A DNA stretch of 47,550 bases, from positions 1 to 47,550 of the forward strand of contig CADECY010000070.1 of the NCBI GenBank assembly GCA_902825945.1, written 5' to 3'. The number at the start of each line of letters is the position of its first letter. Position 1 is the stretch's first letter. Source of the stretch: an uncultured Acidobacteriota bacterium. GTDB lineage: Bacteria > Acidobacteriota > Terriglobia > Bryobacterales > Bryobacteraceae. This document shows, piece by piece, positions 27,916 to 35,950 of the stretch. The position numbers and the translations under genes were made by a program. Under the pieces are notes generated by a model. That model worked only from the letters and a program-made list of their open reading frames with translations. It made no database searches and was not told the DNA's origin.

Positions 27916-28921
27916 TGGGCCTGATCCAGAAGCTCTCGCGCCAGGAAGCTCCGGGAGCGATCGATTGCAGTGGGAACTTTCCCTCGTGCCCGAGGTTGAA
28001 ACCGTTCGTGGGTCCGGCCATCGGCTCGAAGCAGATGAATCCGCGGCCGGGTGGGGCGTACACGACCGCGACCGGATACTTGGGTCCGTAGAGCACTTCG
28101 AGTTTCTGCGATTTGCCGCTCACCGAGAACACCGCGCGTCCGGCACTGTCACGTACCAGGTTCGTGAAGACATTGTCCAGTTGGGAGCCCTTCAGCAGAT
28201 AGGGATCGGGGCGGTTGTTCGGAGACGTCGCTCCGGTCGGCACCAGAAGGTTCGACAACTCCACGTTGTCCCGTGCCGCCAGATGGACCTTCCAGTCATC
28301 GCGGGGCGAATCTGTCAGTTGAAAATAGGGGTGATAGCCCAGCGAGAGCGGAAGGGCATCTGTCGATAGATTCTCGACCACTGTTTCCACTTCGAGGACA
28401 CCATCCCGCAACCGGTACGTCATTTCGATCGTGTGCGCGAACGGGAACTGCGCCATCCAGTCGGGATAGCGCCAGTACTCGATGCGGCTCGACACGCTTG
28501 CGCTCGATTCGCCGCCGGAGACGCCTTGCACCAGCCAGGCATGTGTGAAAGCCAGCAATCCGTGGATCGGATTCTGGTTCCCGTCCTTCCGAACGTTCCC
28601 GAGCCCGGTGTTCAGCAGGTATTTCTTGCCGTTCGCCCAATAGGCCTCGCCCGCGATCCGGTTGGCCCACGGCCACAGAAGCGGATTTCCCGCCAGGGTG
28701 GGCCGGCTCCAGAACTCGGGTGGAGTCCACATCACGTCCTGGCCCTTCACCTTCATCGAGAAGGCATTGTTGCCCTTGGCGGGCGCGATCAGAACTTCGG
28801 TCTGGTGGCGGGCGTCGCGCAGGCGCACGATTTCCTGCCCGTTGAATTTTTCGCGTTCAGCGGAATAGTTGGCGGCTTGGGTCATGAGGGGAGCGAGGCA
28901 GAGCGCCGTCGCGAGTCGCAT
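27905..28921 (-). CDS. Secreted aldose 1-epimerase-like enzyme
   Basis: 338 residues with a signal peptide (MRLATALCLAPLMTQA). Galactose-mutarotase-superfamily landmarks: PWANRIAG near residue 85 (substrate Arg), NPIHGLL near 117 (His), LGYHPYFQLTD near 195 (His) and FEPMAGPTNG near 305 (probable catalytic Glu). It would interconvert anomers of a sugar in the periplasm. A perfect TATAAT lies exactly six bases before the ATG and there is no Shine-Dalgarno sequence. Downstream it overlaps the barrel protein gene. Confidence 0.88.
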   Translation of the reverse strand: MRLATALCLAPLMTQAANYSAEREKFNGQEIVRLRDARHQTEVLIAPAKGNNAFSMKVKGQDVMWTPPEFWSRPTLAGNPLLWPWANRIAGEAYWANGKKYLLNTGLGNVRKDGNQNPIHGLLAFTHAWLVQGVSGGESSASVSSRIEYWRYPDWMAQFPFAHTIEMTYRLRDGVLEVETVVENLSTDALPLSLGYHPYFQLTDSPRDDWKVHLAARDNVELSNLLVPTGATSPNNRPDPYLLKGSQLDNVFTNLVRDSAGRAVFSVSGKSQKLEVLYGPKYPVAVVYAPPGRGFICFEPMAGPTNGFNLGHEGKFPLQSIAPGASWRESFWIRPSGF

Positions 28922-28927
28922 GCGTTG

Positions 28928-28933
28928 ATTATA
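28928..28933 (-). promoter_or_regulatory. Consensus TATAAT six bases before the epimerase ATG
   Basis: TATAAT on the minus strand followed by CAACGC and the ATG. Same layout and spacing as upstream of the enolase gene (9908). It suggests a leaderless transcript. Confidence 0.5.
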
Positions 28934-28975
28934 CAGGGCCTTGGAAGGCGTCGGCTGGCGTCTACGTGCTTTTCC

Positions 28976-29027
28976 CTAGCGGGCCAGTACGCCAGTCGCG
29001 GTACCGCTAGCGGCCGGTTTCTGGCCG
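28976..29027. promoter_or_regulatory. Cluster of inverted repeats between divergent genes
   Basis: CTAGCGG (28976-28982) is inverted as CCGCTAG (29004-29010). Between them GCCAGT is repeated directly (28983, 28991) and CGGTACCG (28999-29006) is a palindrome. Immediately after, CGGCC / GGCCG (29011-29015 with 29023-29027) forms a small hairpin. It is 42 bases upstream of the epimerase -10 box and about 180 before the TadG-like gene, so it could control either. Confidence 0.35.
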
Positions 29028-29208
29028 TTAGATATCCCACCCGCGAGCCGAAAGTGAGTCAATTTGGGGGCTGTTGACGCATGGCGGTTATTTCTTTGGG
29101 GCAATATGCTTGTAATTGGAAAGCAAGCCGGGCGGTTGGATTTTTACCGGTGATTACTGCACTTTCCGGGTCCCGCTCGGCGGGCATTCTGCAAGAGGCT
29201 TCAACGAA

Positions 29209-30510
29209 ATGAAAACAAAAGGAATTCGCGGACGAGCCAGAAGGCTCTACGAATCCAGAAAGGGGTTCGTACTCGTCACGGTCGCGTCTTTGATGGTCGC
29301 AATGCTGGGCATGCTGGGCTTGGCCTTCGACCTCGGCCGTGTTTACATCGTACGGAACGAGCTGCAGTCCTATACGGACGCGGCCGCGTTCGGTGCTGCC
29401 CTGCACCTGAACGGACTCCAAAGCGGCATTGACGATGCAAAGGGCGTGGTGACCAGCAGCCCCAACCAATATCACTTCGGTACCACTTCGGTCACCGCCG
29501 AACAGCGAACAGTCAGCTTTGCTCCCACCAAGAACGGCGACAGCGGTGGAGAGTGGCATGCATCCCCGAACTCAACACAGATCCCGAACGAGATGTACGT
29601 CAAGGTGTCGGTTTCGGTCCCCTTGAAGCTCTATTTCCTTCCGGTAGTCAAGACGGGATCGCCCGTCAACGTAGCGTCGATGTCGATCGCGGGCAAGGTC
29701 GTGTCGACGAGCGTGGGCGGCAACTACGTCCTTCCGTTCGCTCCGCTCGCTCCGAATCCTTCCGATGCGGCCAACTTCGGATTCTCCAAAGGGGCAAGGT
29801 ACACACTGCGATGGTCGTCTTCGGCCGGCGGAAATAACGGGCCTCCGCCCGCAGGCAGCATGTGCCCTGGTGACGACGCGCTCGGCTATGGGCCCACCAG
29901 TACCTATTCCCGCCAGAACGTGATGGACCCAGACCGAGGTTACTTCGGGTCGCAGAGCGGTCACGACCTCAGTACGTGGATCGGTAGTGGCTATCCACAT
30001 CCGCTGGCCATCGGTGACACCATTTATATGGCCACCGGCACCAAGAACGGACGAAAGCAGGCCATGGAGAACCGTGTCGAGTCCGATACCGACGAAACAT
30101 CGACCACCTACGCCCAGTACGAGAACAACCGCGTGAACGGTGCGCGAGTGGGAAATGGGCGCCGGATCGTGGCGGTGCCGATCATCGTGGGTCCAGAGTC
30201 GGGTCCCGACTACACCAACGGCGGCAGCAACGGGAACGGAAATGGCAATGGCAACGGAAACGGGAATGGTAACGGAAACGGAAACGGGAATGGCAATGGC
30301 AACGGAAACGGAAATGGTTCCGAGGAGAATCCGAGCATGACGCCGCGTACCATCATCGGATTTGCCGGCTTTTTCCTGGACTCGCTCGACTACGACGACA
30401 CGGGCGGAAACCAGCCATTCTGCGCGGAGTATGTCGGTACCTATGTGCAAGGCGCCAACGCTCACCACGGCGGCGCGGCCGGAATCTCGAAAGTGAGGAT
30501 CGTAAAGTAA
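29209..30510 (+). CDS. TadG-like Flp pilus-assembly/pseudopilin protein with an Asn-Gly repeat
   Basis: 433 residues. AGAGG precedes the ATG at a normal distance. Residues 19-40 form a type-IV-pilin-like hydrophobic helix (RKGFVLVTVASLMVAMLGMLGLAFDLGRVYIV), followed by NELQSYTDAAAFGAA, the TadG N-terminal signature. A secreted beta-rich body follows. Residues 341-370 are fifteen consecutive Asn-Gly pairs in what is probably a surface loop. It overlaps the TadE-like gene by one base (TAATG), so three genes form an operon. No tad secretion ATPase or prepilin peptidase gene is nearby. Confidence 0.85.
   Translation: MKTKGIRGRARRLYESRKGFVLVTVASLMVAMLGMLGLAFDLGRVYIVRNELQSYTDAAAFGAALHLNGLQSGIDDAKGVVTSSPNQYHFGTTSVTAEQRTVSFAPTKNGDSGGEWHASPNSTQIPNEMYVKVSVSVPLKLYFLPVVKTGSPVNVASMSIAGKVVSTSVGGNYVLPFAPLAPNPSDAANFGFSKGARYTLRWSSSAGGNNGPPPAGSMCPGDDALGYGPTSTYSRQNVMDPDRGYFGSQSGHDLSTWIGSGYPHPLAIGDTIYMATGTKNGRKQAMENRVESDTDETSTTYAQYENNRVNGARVGNGRRIVAVPIIVGPESGPDYTNGGSNGNGNGNGNGNGNGNGNGNGNGNGNGNGNGSEENPSMTPRTIIGFAGFFLDSLDYDDTGGNQPFCAEYVGTYVQGANAHHGGAAGISKVRIVK
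30229..30318 (+). repeat. In-frame hexanucleotide repeat encoding (Asn-Gly)15
   Basis: Ninety bases of AAY-GGN hexamers. Codons vary (AAC/AAT; GGA, GGC, GGG, GGT), so it is not a pure microsatellite, but longer blocks such as AATGGCAATGGCAACGGAAACGG recur, indicating expansion by slippage or unequal exchange. Every unit preserves the reading frame. Confidence 0.9.
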
Positions 30511-30980
30511 TGTTGCGCAAACAATCTCGCCGCCGGCGCGGCAACGCCATTATCGAATTCGCTCTGGCCTCCAGCATCCTGTTCCCCACTTTTGCCGGAG
30601 TGTTCCAGTTCGGCTACACTTTCTACACCTACAACACACTGCAAGGTTCGGTTCGCGCGGCGGCACGCTTCGCCTCGGTCCGGCAGTACACGGCGACTAC
30701 TTCGACGCCCGCCTCGGAGTATTCTTCCGAGATCAAGAACATGGTGGTTTACGGCAAGCCGAACCCCGTGTTGACTGCCGCGCCCGGCGTGACGGTCGAT
30801 ATCCCGGTGACCAACGGGCTCACCGCCGACAACGTCTCGCTCGACATCGTGATGAACGGGAGCATTCCGAAAACCATCACCGTGAAGGTCACCAACTTCA
30901 CGATCGACGCGATCTTCAGCAAGTTCACGTTCAACGGCAAACCGGCGGCCACGTTCTGGTACAACGGACCCACGAGTTAG
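30510..30980 (+). CDS. TadE-like pseudopilin
   Basis: 156 residues. The N-terminus RRRGNAIIEFALASSILFPTFAGVFQFGYTFYTYNTLQGSVRAAARFAS is a clear TadE signature: basic residues, the xxEFAL motif with conserved Glu, a hydrophobic helix, then a helical continuation. Exported through the inner membrane as a minor pseudopilin. Coupled to the TadG-like gene by TAATG; ten bases before the next gene. Confidence 0.9.
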   Translation: MLRKQSRRRRGNAIIEFALASSILFPTFAGVFQFGYTFYTYNTLQGSVRAAARFASVRQYTATTSTPASEYSSEIKNMVVYGKPNPVLTAAPGVTVDIPVTNGLTADNVSLDIVMNGSIPKTITVKVTNFTIDAIFSKFTFNGKPAATFWYNGPTS

Positions 30981-30990
30981 GAGGCATGCG

Positions 30991-31404
30991 ATGAGAAGAC
31001 GGAAATCGCGTGGGAGTTCGCTCCTCGAAGCCACCTTCATCCTGATGACGCTGCTCGCCGTGCTGATCGGCAGCCTCGACATTGCCAAGGTAGTCTACCT
31101 GCACCAAAGCCTGGTGGAACGCGCCCGGGCCGGGGCCCAGTGGGCGGCGGTGAACGACTTCAACGCCACGCAGGTCAAAAACTACGTCGTCTATAACTCG
31201 CCCGCCGGGGGGACCACGGCGTCACTGTGGAGACTCCAGACTTCCATGGTGACCGCTGAACTGAAGGACCAGAACACGTCCAAGGCTCGTGTCGAGATCA
31301 AGATCACCGACTACCCGTACGACTTTTTCACGCCATGGATCGCCGGCGCCTACAAGGCGCGGCCCATCGTGACGTCGGTGATTCACGAACCCAGTCTGCC
31401 GTAG
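30991..31404 (+). CDS. Second TadE-like pseudopilin
   Basis: 137 residues with strong Shine-Dalgarno GGAGG before the ATG. RRRKSRGSSLLEATFILMTLLAVLIGSLDIAKVVYLHQSLVERARAGAQWA again has the basic head, conserved Glu, hydrophobic helix and amphipathic extension of TadE proteins. It differs from its neighbour in the downstream domain. Third gene of the small pseudopilin operon; its partner machinery must lie elsewhere in the genome. Confidence 0.85.
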   Translation: MRRRKSRGSSLLEATFILMTLLAVLIGSLDIAKVVYLHQSLVERARAGAQWAAVNDFNATQVKNYVVYNSPAGGTTASLWRLQTSMVTAELKDQNTSKARVEIKITDYPYDFFTPWIAGAYKARPIVTSVIHEPSLP

Positions 31405-31468
31405 CCCGCTCCGGATCGAGCATACTGGAATGAGCGCGCCTGCCCGGGTGCGCTTGAAAGGAACTTGT

Positions 31469-32983
31469 ATGCCCGTGGCGGAAGCGATCGAAACCGGACG
31501 AGTCTCACATTGGATCGGAGGTGGCGCGCGCGCCGGTTCATCCGGACGCACCGGTCCGGTCTACAATCCCGCGACGGGCGAGGTGCGCGCCCATGTCGAC
31601 TTTGCGTCCAGGGCGGAAGTCGACGAGGCTGTCTCAATTGCGAAATCCGCCTTCCCGGCTTGGCGCGCGACACCACTCAGCCGCCGCTCGGAGATCCTGT
31701 TCCGCATGCGCGAACTGGTGGACGCCAATCGCCGGAAGGTCGCCACGATCATCAGCGCCGAGCACGGAAAGACCGTCGCCGACGCCATGGGCGAGGTGGC
31801 GCGCGGGCTCGAAAACATCGAGTTCGCCTGCGGTGTCCCCAATCTGCTCAAGGGCGGGTTCTCCGAACAGGCGAGCCGTGGCATCGACATCCACGAGATC
31901 CACCAACCGCTCGGTGTCGTGGCTGGCATCACGCCCTTCAACTTCCCGGCGATGGTTCCCATGTGGATGTTCGCCAACGCGATCGCATGCGGCAATGCCT
32001 TCATCCTGAAGCCCTCGGAGAAGGATCCCTCCGCCTCGCTCCTCATCGCGGACCTTCTTTCCCAGTCGGGACTCCCGCCCGGAATCTTCACCGTCATCCA
32101 GGGGGATCGCACCGCCGTCGATCGCCTGCTCGAGCATCCCGATATCGCGGCGGTGAGCTTCGTCGGATCGACTCCGGTGGCGAAGTCGGTCTATGAGACC
32201 GCCACTCGCAACGGCAAGCGTGTACAGGCGCTGGGCGGAGCCAAGAACCACATGCTCGTGCTTCCGGATGCTGACATCGACATGGCGGCCGACGCAGCGG
32301 TGTCCGCCGGATTCGGATCGGCGGGCGAGCGCTGCATGGCGATCTCGGTGGTAGTGGCTGTGGGCGCGGTGGCCGATCCGTTGATCGCCGCGATCTCGGA
32401 ACGAATGGCCAAGATCAAGACCGGTCCGGCTGATGTCGAGGGCAACGAAATGGGGCCGCTGATTACACGCGATCATCGCGACCGCGTAGCGAGTTTCGTC
32501 GACAACGCCACGAGCGAGGGCGCCTCGGTAGCCGTCGATGGCCGCCGCGATCCCGCGTGCAAGTTGCCAGGGTTCTTCCTCGGGCCCACGCTGCTCGATC
32601 GCGTCGCGCCCGGCATGGCCTGCTATGAACACGAGATTTTCGGGCCCGTTCTGAGCGTTGTGCGTGCGCCCGATTATCCGTCGGCCCTGAAGGTCATCAA
32701 CGAGAATCCGTTCGGCAACGGCACGGCGATTTTCACTCGCGACGGCGGAGCCGCGCGACAGTTCCAGTTCGAAGTCGAGGTGGGCATGGTCGGGATCAAC
32801 GTGCCGATCCCGGTGCCGGTCGCCCACTATAGCTTCGGCGGCTGGAAAGCCTCGCTGTTCGGCGACCTGCACATGTACGGGCCCGAAGGCGTGCGCTTCT
32901 ACACCCGCACGAAGGTGGTCACCAGCCGCTGGCCCGACCCCGGCACGAGCAAGGTCGATCTCGGCTTTCCCCAGATGCGCTGA
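31469..32983 (+). CDS. mmsA: CoA-acylating methylmalonate-semialdehyde dehydrogenase
   Basis: 504 residues of the aldehyde-dehydrogenase superfamily, MmsA/IolA branch. FNFPAMVPMWMFANAIACGNAF and LKPSEKDPSASL are the cofactor-binding segment typical of MMSDH, and the catalytic Cys289 sits in AGERCMA. The usual reaction converts (methyl)malonate semialdehyde to propionyl- or acetyl-CoA in valine or inositol breakdown. AAAGGAA precedes the chosen ATG; an earlier in-frame ATG at 31430, three bases after a CATACT hexamer, would add 13 residues. It converges with the Gfo/Idh gene, leaving eight bases between. Confidence 0.93.
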   Translation: MPVAEAIETGRVSHWIGGGARAGSSGRTGPVYNPATGEVRAHVDFASRAEVDEAVSIAKSAFPAWRATPLSRRSEILFRMRELVDANRRKVATIISAEHGKTVADAMGEVARGLENIEFACGVPNLLKGGFSEQASRGIDIHEIHQPLGVVAGITPFNFPAMVPMWMFANAIACGNAFILKPSEKDPSASLLIADLLSQSGLPPGIFTVIQGDRTAVDRLLEHPDIAAVSFVGSTPVAKSVYETATRNGKRVQALGGAKNHMLVLPDADIDMAADAAVSAGFGSAGERCMAISVVVAVGAVADPLIAAISERMAKIKTGPADVEGNEMGPLITRDHRDRVASFVDNATSEGASVAVDGRRDPACKLPGFFLGPTLLDRVAPGMACYEHEIFGPVLSVVRAPDYPSALKVINENPFGNGTAIFTRDGGAARQFQFEVEVGMVGINVPIPVPVAHYSFGGWKASLFGDLHMYGPEGVRFYTRTKVVTSRWPDPGTSKVDLGFPQMR

Positions 32984-32991
32984 CGCTGGCC

Positions 32992-34095
32992 TTACGCGAA
33001 ATCTTTCGCCGTCACGATCCGGTTGCCGGTGATCGCCATCTCCATCGCATACGCGATCTTCGCCGCTTCGATCGCGGCCTCGGCGCTCAACGCCGATTCG
33101 CGCCCTTCGGCGATGGCCGCGAAGAACTCGCGGTACATCTGAGTCTCGGGCCGCGTGCTCGAATCGTATCCAGTGGCGGGCGGCGCCGCTTGTCCGTGCT
33201 GGCCCGGCGAGTCGAGCAGCAGTCCCTTGTCGCTGTATCGCAGGGTGCCCTTGTCGCCGATGATCACCGTGGTTCCCGGTACTCCATCGGCGAACAGGCA
33301 GAACGAGTAGTTCAGCCGCGCGCCGTTGGCGAAATCGATCAGGCCCTCGCAAACGTCACGTGTCTCGTGGTCCTGGTAGTGCACCGTGGCGCCCGATGCC
33401 ACACACCGTGCGAGCGGCGACTTCACCAGTTGCATCACCTGAGAGAACGCGTGCACTGAGAACTCGAGCTCGGTTGACCCGGCCGCGCGCTTGAAGAAGC
33501 GCCAGTTGCCGCTCTTTCCTGTCACCGGGTCGGTGAACCGCACGCCTTTCGGGCTCCAGTCGCCGCGATATTCGGCGATGTGGATCGCGCGCACTGGGCC
33601 GATCAGTCCGCCGTCCACGAGTTGCTTGACGTGGTGGTCGCGCTCCATGTAGCGGCGCTGCATGCCAACCGCCAGCGTGCGCCCGCTCTTTTTTGCTTCG
33701 CGTTGAATCGCGCGAGCCGACGCATAGTCCATTGCGATCGGCTTTTCGAGCAGCACGTGCTTGCCCGCTCGCAATGCCGCGATTGCCATCTCCGGATGCA
33801 GGTAGTTCGGCACCGCGATCGCGACGATGTCGACGTTCTTGTCTTTGATGAGCTCCCGCCAGTCTGTGTACTTCGTGGCGCCGCCACCGAGTTTGGCGTT
33901 GTAGGTATCCATGCGCGAGGATTCCAGATCGGAAAGCGCCGTGACTTGCGCTTCGGGCATCTGCAGGTACGCCGCCAGATGCACGGTGCCGCGATTCCCA
34001 TTGCCGATGAGCCCGATCTTCTGCTTCTTCGCGGTGCTTTGCGCCGCCGCGCCCGCGGCCATGGCCGCCGTCAGCATTGCGTTGCGTCTCGTCAT
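32992..34095 (-). CDS. Secreted Gfo/Idh/MocA family oxidoreductase
   Basis: 367 residues. The start MTRRNAMLTAAMAAGAAAQS is a twin-arginine-like signal. The Rossmann fold begins KIGLIGNGNRGTVHL, followed by VDIVAIAVPNYLHPEMA and the family motif LLEKPIAMDY with its key Lys. The C-terminal substrate domain has EFSVHAFSQVM. Tat-exported members carry their own tightly bound NAD and oxidise or epimerise sugars in the periplasm. The operon partner, eleven bases upstream, is a TIM-barrel sugar isomerase-like protein with a similar signal. The pair resembles modules acting on keto-sugars. Confidence 0.9.
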   Translation of the reverse strand: MTRRNAMLTAAMAAGAAAQSTAKKQKIGLIGNGNRGTVHLAAYLQMPEAQVTALSDLESSRMDTYNAKLGGGATKYTDWRELIKDKNVDIVAIAVPNYLHPEMAIAALRAGKHVLLEKPIAMDYASARAIQREAKKSGRTLAVGMQRRYMERDHHVKQLVDGGLIGPVRAIHIAEYRGDWSPKGVRFTDPVTGKSGNWRFFKRAAGSTELEFSVHAFSQVMQLVKSPLARCVASGATVHYQDHETRDVCEGLIDFANGARLNYSFCLFADGVPGTTVIIGDKGTLRYSDKGLLLDSPGQHGQAAPPATGYDSSTRPETQMYREFFAAIAEGRESALSAEAAIEAAKIAYAMEMAITGNRIVTAKDFA

Positions 34096-34106
34096 GCGAT
34101 GCTCCT

Positions 34107-34937
34107 TCAGGAAAACTGCTTTTTCACGAACTCGATGTTCCGCGTGGTCGCCGAGATCGCCTGTTGTTCCGACGTATGGCGGCTCTCGAAGACGTACCAG
34201 CCGTCGTAGCCAATCGCCCTCAATTCGCTGAATGCGCGCCGCCAGTCGATCCGCCCGGGCTCCTCGATCAGCTTCTCTTCGTTCTTCACGTGGACTTGGC
34301 AAATCCGCTCGCGCCCGAGCAACTTCACCCCCGGCTCGATCTGCCCTTTGTGCCCGTAGAACTCGCCGTTGTCCAAGTCGTAATAGACACGAATCGCCGG
34401 ATGCGCGATCTGGTCGATGATCTTCGCGTTGTCCGCCGGGCTCAGGGAATTCTCCCAGCCGAGTGCGACGCCGGCGTCGGCGGCCGCGGGCGCCACGCGC
34501 CGGAACATTTCGAGCACCGGCTCGGCTTCGGCCGGCTTAGCCAGATCGGGGCAATTGTCGCGAAACGAAGGAACCAGAATTACACTCGCGCCCAGAAACT
34601 CGGCTGTCTCGATCGCCTTGCGGATCTGCTGTTCGGCGCCCGGCTTCATCAGTTGGACGCCTTTGGCGAACGGGCCGGCGAGCGACGGAATTTGCACGCC
34701 CCAGCGATTCGCCTCGCGCTTGTAAACGCGCAAGATCTCCTTGCCCCACAGCGGACGCGCTCCGGTCGCGATCTGTAGTTCTACCCCCAGCAATCCTGGA
34801 ATCCGGCTGGCCACTTCGAATACACGTGGATCGCCCACCATGCGCAGGCTCGCCTCGCGGTGCCCGATCTTCACGGGCGGCTGGGCCCCGTCAAGGGCCG
34901 CGGCGGCGAGCGCGGCAAGCAGCGTGCGGCGATCCAT
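34107..34937 (-). CDS. Secreted sugar phosphate isomerase/epimerase-like (xylose isomerase-like TIM barrel)
   Basis: 276 residues, signal-like start MDRRTLLAALAAAALDGAQ. AP-endonuclease-2/xylose-isomerase-like barrel features: VELQIATG, ILVPSFRD, ALGWENSLS with a probable metal Glu, VYYDLDNGEFYG with Asp, ICQVHVKNEE with His, and VFESRH near the end. These positions match the metal-binding residues of the family. It probably isomerises or epimerises a sugar. First gene of a two-gene operon. A TATACT box is nine bases before the ATG. Confidence 0.88.
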   Translation of the reverse strand: MDRRTLLAALAAAALDGAQPPVKIGHREASLRMVGDPRVFEVASRIPGLLGVELQIATGARPLWGKEILRVYKREANRWGVQIPSLAGPFAKGVQLMKPGAEQQIRKAIETAEFLGASVILVPSFRDNCPDLAKPAEAEPVLEMFRRVAPAAADAGVALGWENSLSPADNAKIIDQIAHPAIRVYYDLDNGEFYGHKGQIEPGVKLLGRERICQVHVKNEEKLIEEPGRIDWRRAFSELRAIGYDGWYVFESRHTSEQQAISATTRNIEFVKKQFS

Positions 34938-34946
34938 GAAGCGCTC

Positions 34947-34954
34947 AGTATACC
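34947..34954. promoter_or_regulatory. Overlapping divergent -10 boxes
   Basis: The palindrome GTATAC (34948-34953) supplies TATACT on the minus strand (34952-34947), nine bases before the isomerase ATG, and TATACC on the plus strand (34949-34954), upstream of the aldo/keto reductase. With only 26-35 bases between the start codons, there is room for little else. Confidence 0.45.
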
Positions 34955-34972
34955 TGATACGATGTGGAGTTC

Positions 34973-35893
34973 ATGCAATATCGCCCGCTCGGAAACACCG
35001 GATTGAAGGTGTCCGCACTCACGCTCGGAACCGTGGAACTCGGACTCGACTACGGATTCAAGGGAAGTGCACACTACTCGCGCCCATCGCGCGCCGATGC
35101 CGTGAAACTGGTGCGGCATTCGATCGATCGCGGCGTCAACCTGATCGACACCGCGCGCGCCTACGGCGACGCCGAATCGGTCGTCGGCGAAGCGGTGAGC
35201 GAATCGCCGGTAAAGCCGATGATTGCGACCAAGGTCGCGATCACGGCTGAGACCAAGCCCGAGGATGTCTTCACGTCGGTCGAAACCAGCCTGCGCGAAC
35301 TTCGCGCAGGGCAGGTTGAGTTGTTGCAGATCCACAGCGCCACGCTTGCGGCCTTGGCGAATCGTCCCGCGCTCGACGCGCTGCTGGAGGTACGTGAACG
35401 AGGACTCGCCCTTCACGTTGCGGCTTCGATATACACGGTGGACGAGGCGCTCGCCTCGCTCTCGACGGACTGGGCTCGATCGGTACAGGTACCGTTCAAC
35501 ATGCTCGATCAGCGGATGGCCGATCGGGTCTTTCCAGTCTCGACCGGCGCTGGCCGCGGCATCCTCGTACGTTCCGCCTTTCTGCGCGGTGTGCTGACTC
35601 CCGCGGTGGACGAGATTCCGGCACAGCTCGCAACACTCGGCGAGGCCGCGCACCGTGCGCTCGCGCTGCTCGGCACTACGAAGCAGGATCTCGCTTCGTG
35701 GGCACTCCGCTTCGTGCTCTCGTTCGACGCGGTGTCGAGCGTGATCGCCGGCGTCCGCACGATCGAGGAGGTGGACGCCAACATCGACGCCGCGGAGCTT
35801 GGCCCGTGGCCGGTGGACCTCTTTGCTCGCCGGCCGGAGTTCGCCGTGAACGATCCGATCGTGAGTCCGGCCAATTGGCAGGGCCTCATCTGA
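34973..35893 (+). CDS. Aldo/keto reductase
   Basis: 306 residues from ATG (GGAG just before); a GTG three codons earlier is in frame. The AKR tetrad is visible: Asp and Tyr in NLIDTARAYGDAE, Lys in IATKVAIT and His in LLQIHSATL. SVIAGVRTIEEVDANI near the end is the usual NADPH-binding tail. It reduces aldehydes or ketones of sugars or related compounds. It is transcribed divergently from the isomerase/oxidoreductase operon, which suggests a shared pathway. Confidence 0.9.
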   Translation: MQYRPLGNTGLKVSALTLGTVELGLDYGFKGSAHYSRPSRADAVKLVRHSIDRGVNLIDTARAYGDAESVVGEAVSESPVKPMIATKVAITAETKPEDVFTSVETSLRELRAGQVELLQIHSATLAALANRPALDALLEVRERGLALHVAASIYTVDEALASLSTDWARSVQVPFNMLDQRMADRVFPVSTGAGRGILVRSAFLRGVLTPAVDEIPAQLATLGEAAHRALALLGTTKQDLASWALRFVLSFDAVSSVIAGVRTIEEVDANIDAAELGPWPVDLFARRPEFAVNDPIVSPANWQGLI

Positions 35894-35950
35894 GGCAGGC
35901 TCACCGTGGCCTTCATCCGGCTTCGCGACCGGAAGTGGACGGGTGGCGCC

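Noticed and set aside
29074..29109. Sigma-54 or sigma-70 promoter for the TadG-like gene (TTGACG ... CAATAT; GG ... GC)
   Set aside because: The -35 to -10 spacing would be 22 bases and the GG/GC spacing is not ten, so neither pattern fits.
30229..30318. Possible CRISPR-like or minisatellite array
   Set aside because: Units are six bases, in frame and without spacers, so this is a coding Asn-Gly repeat.
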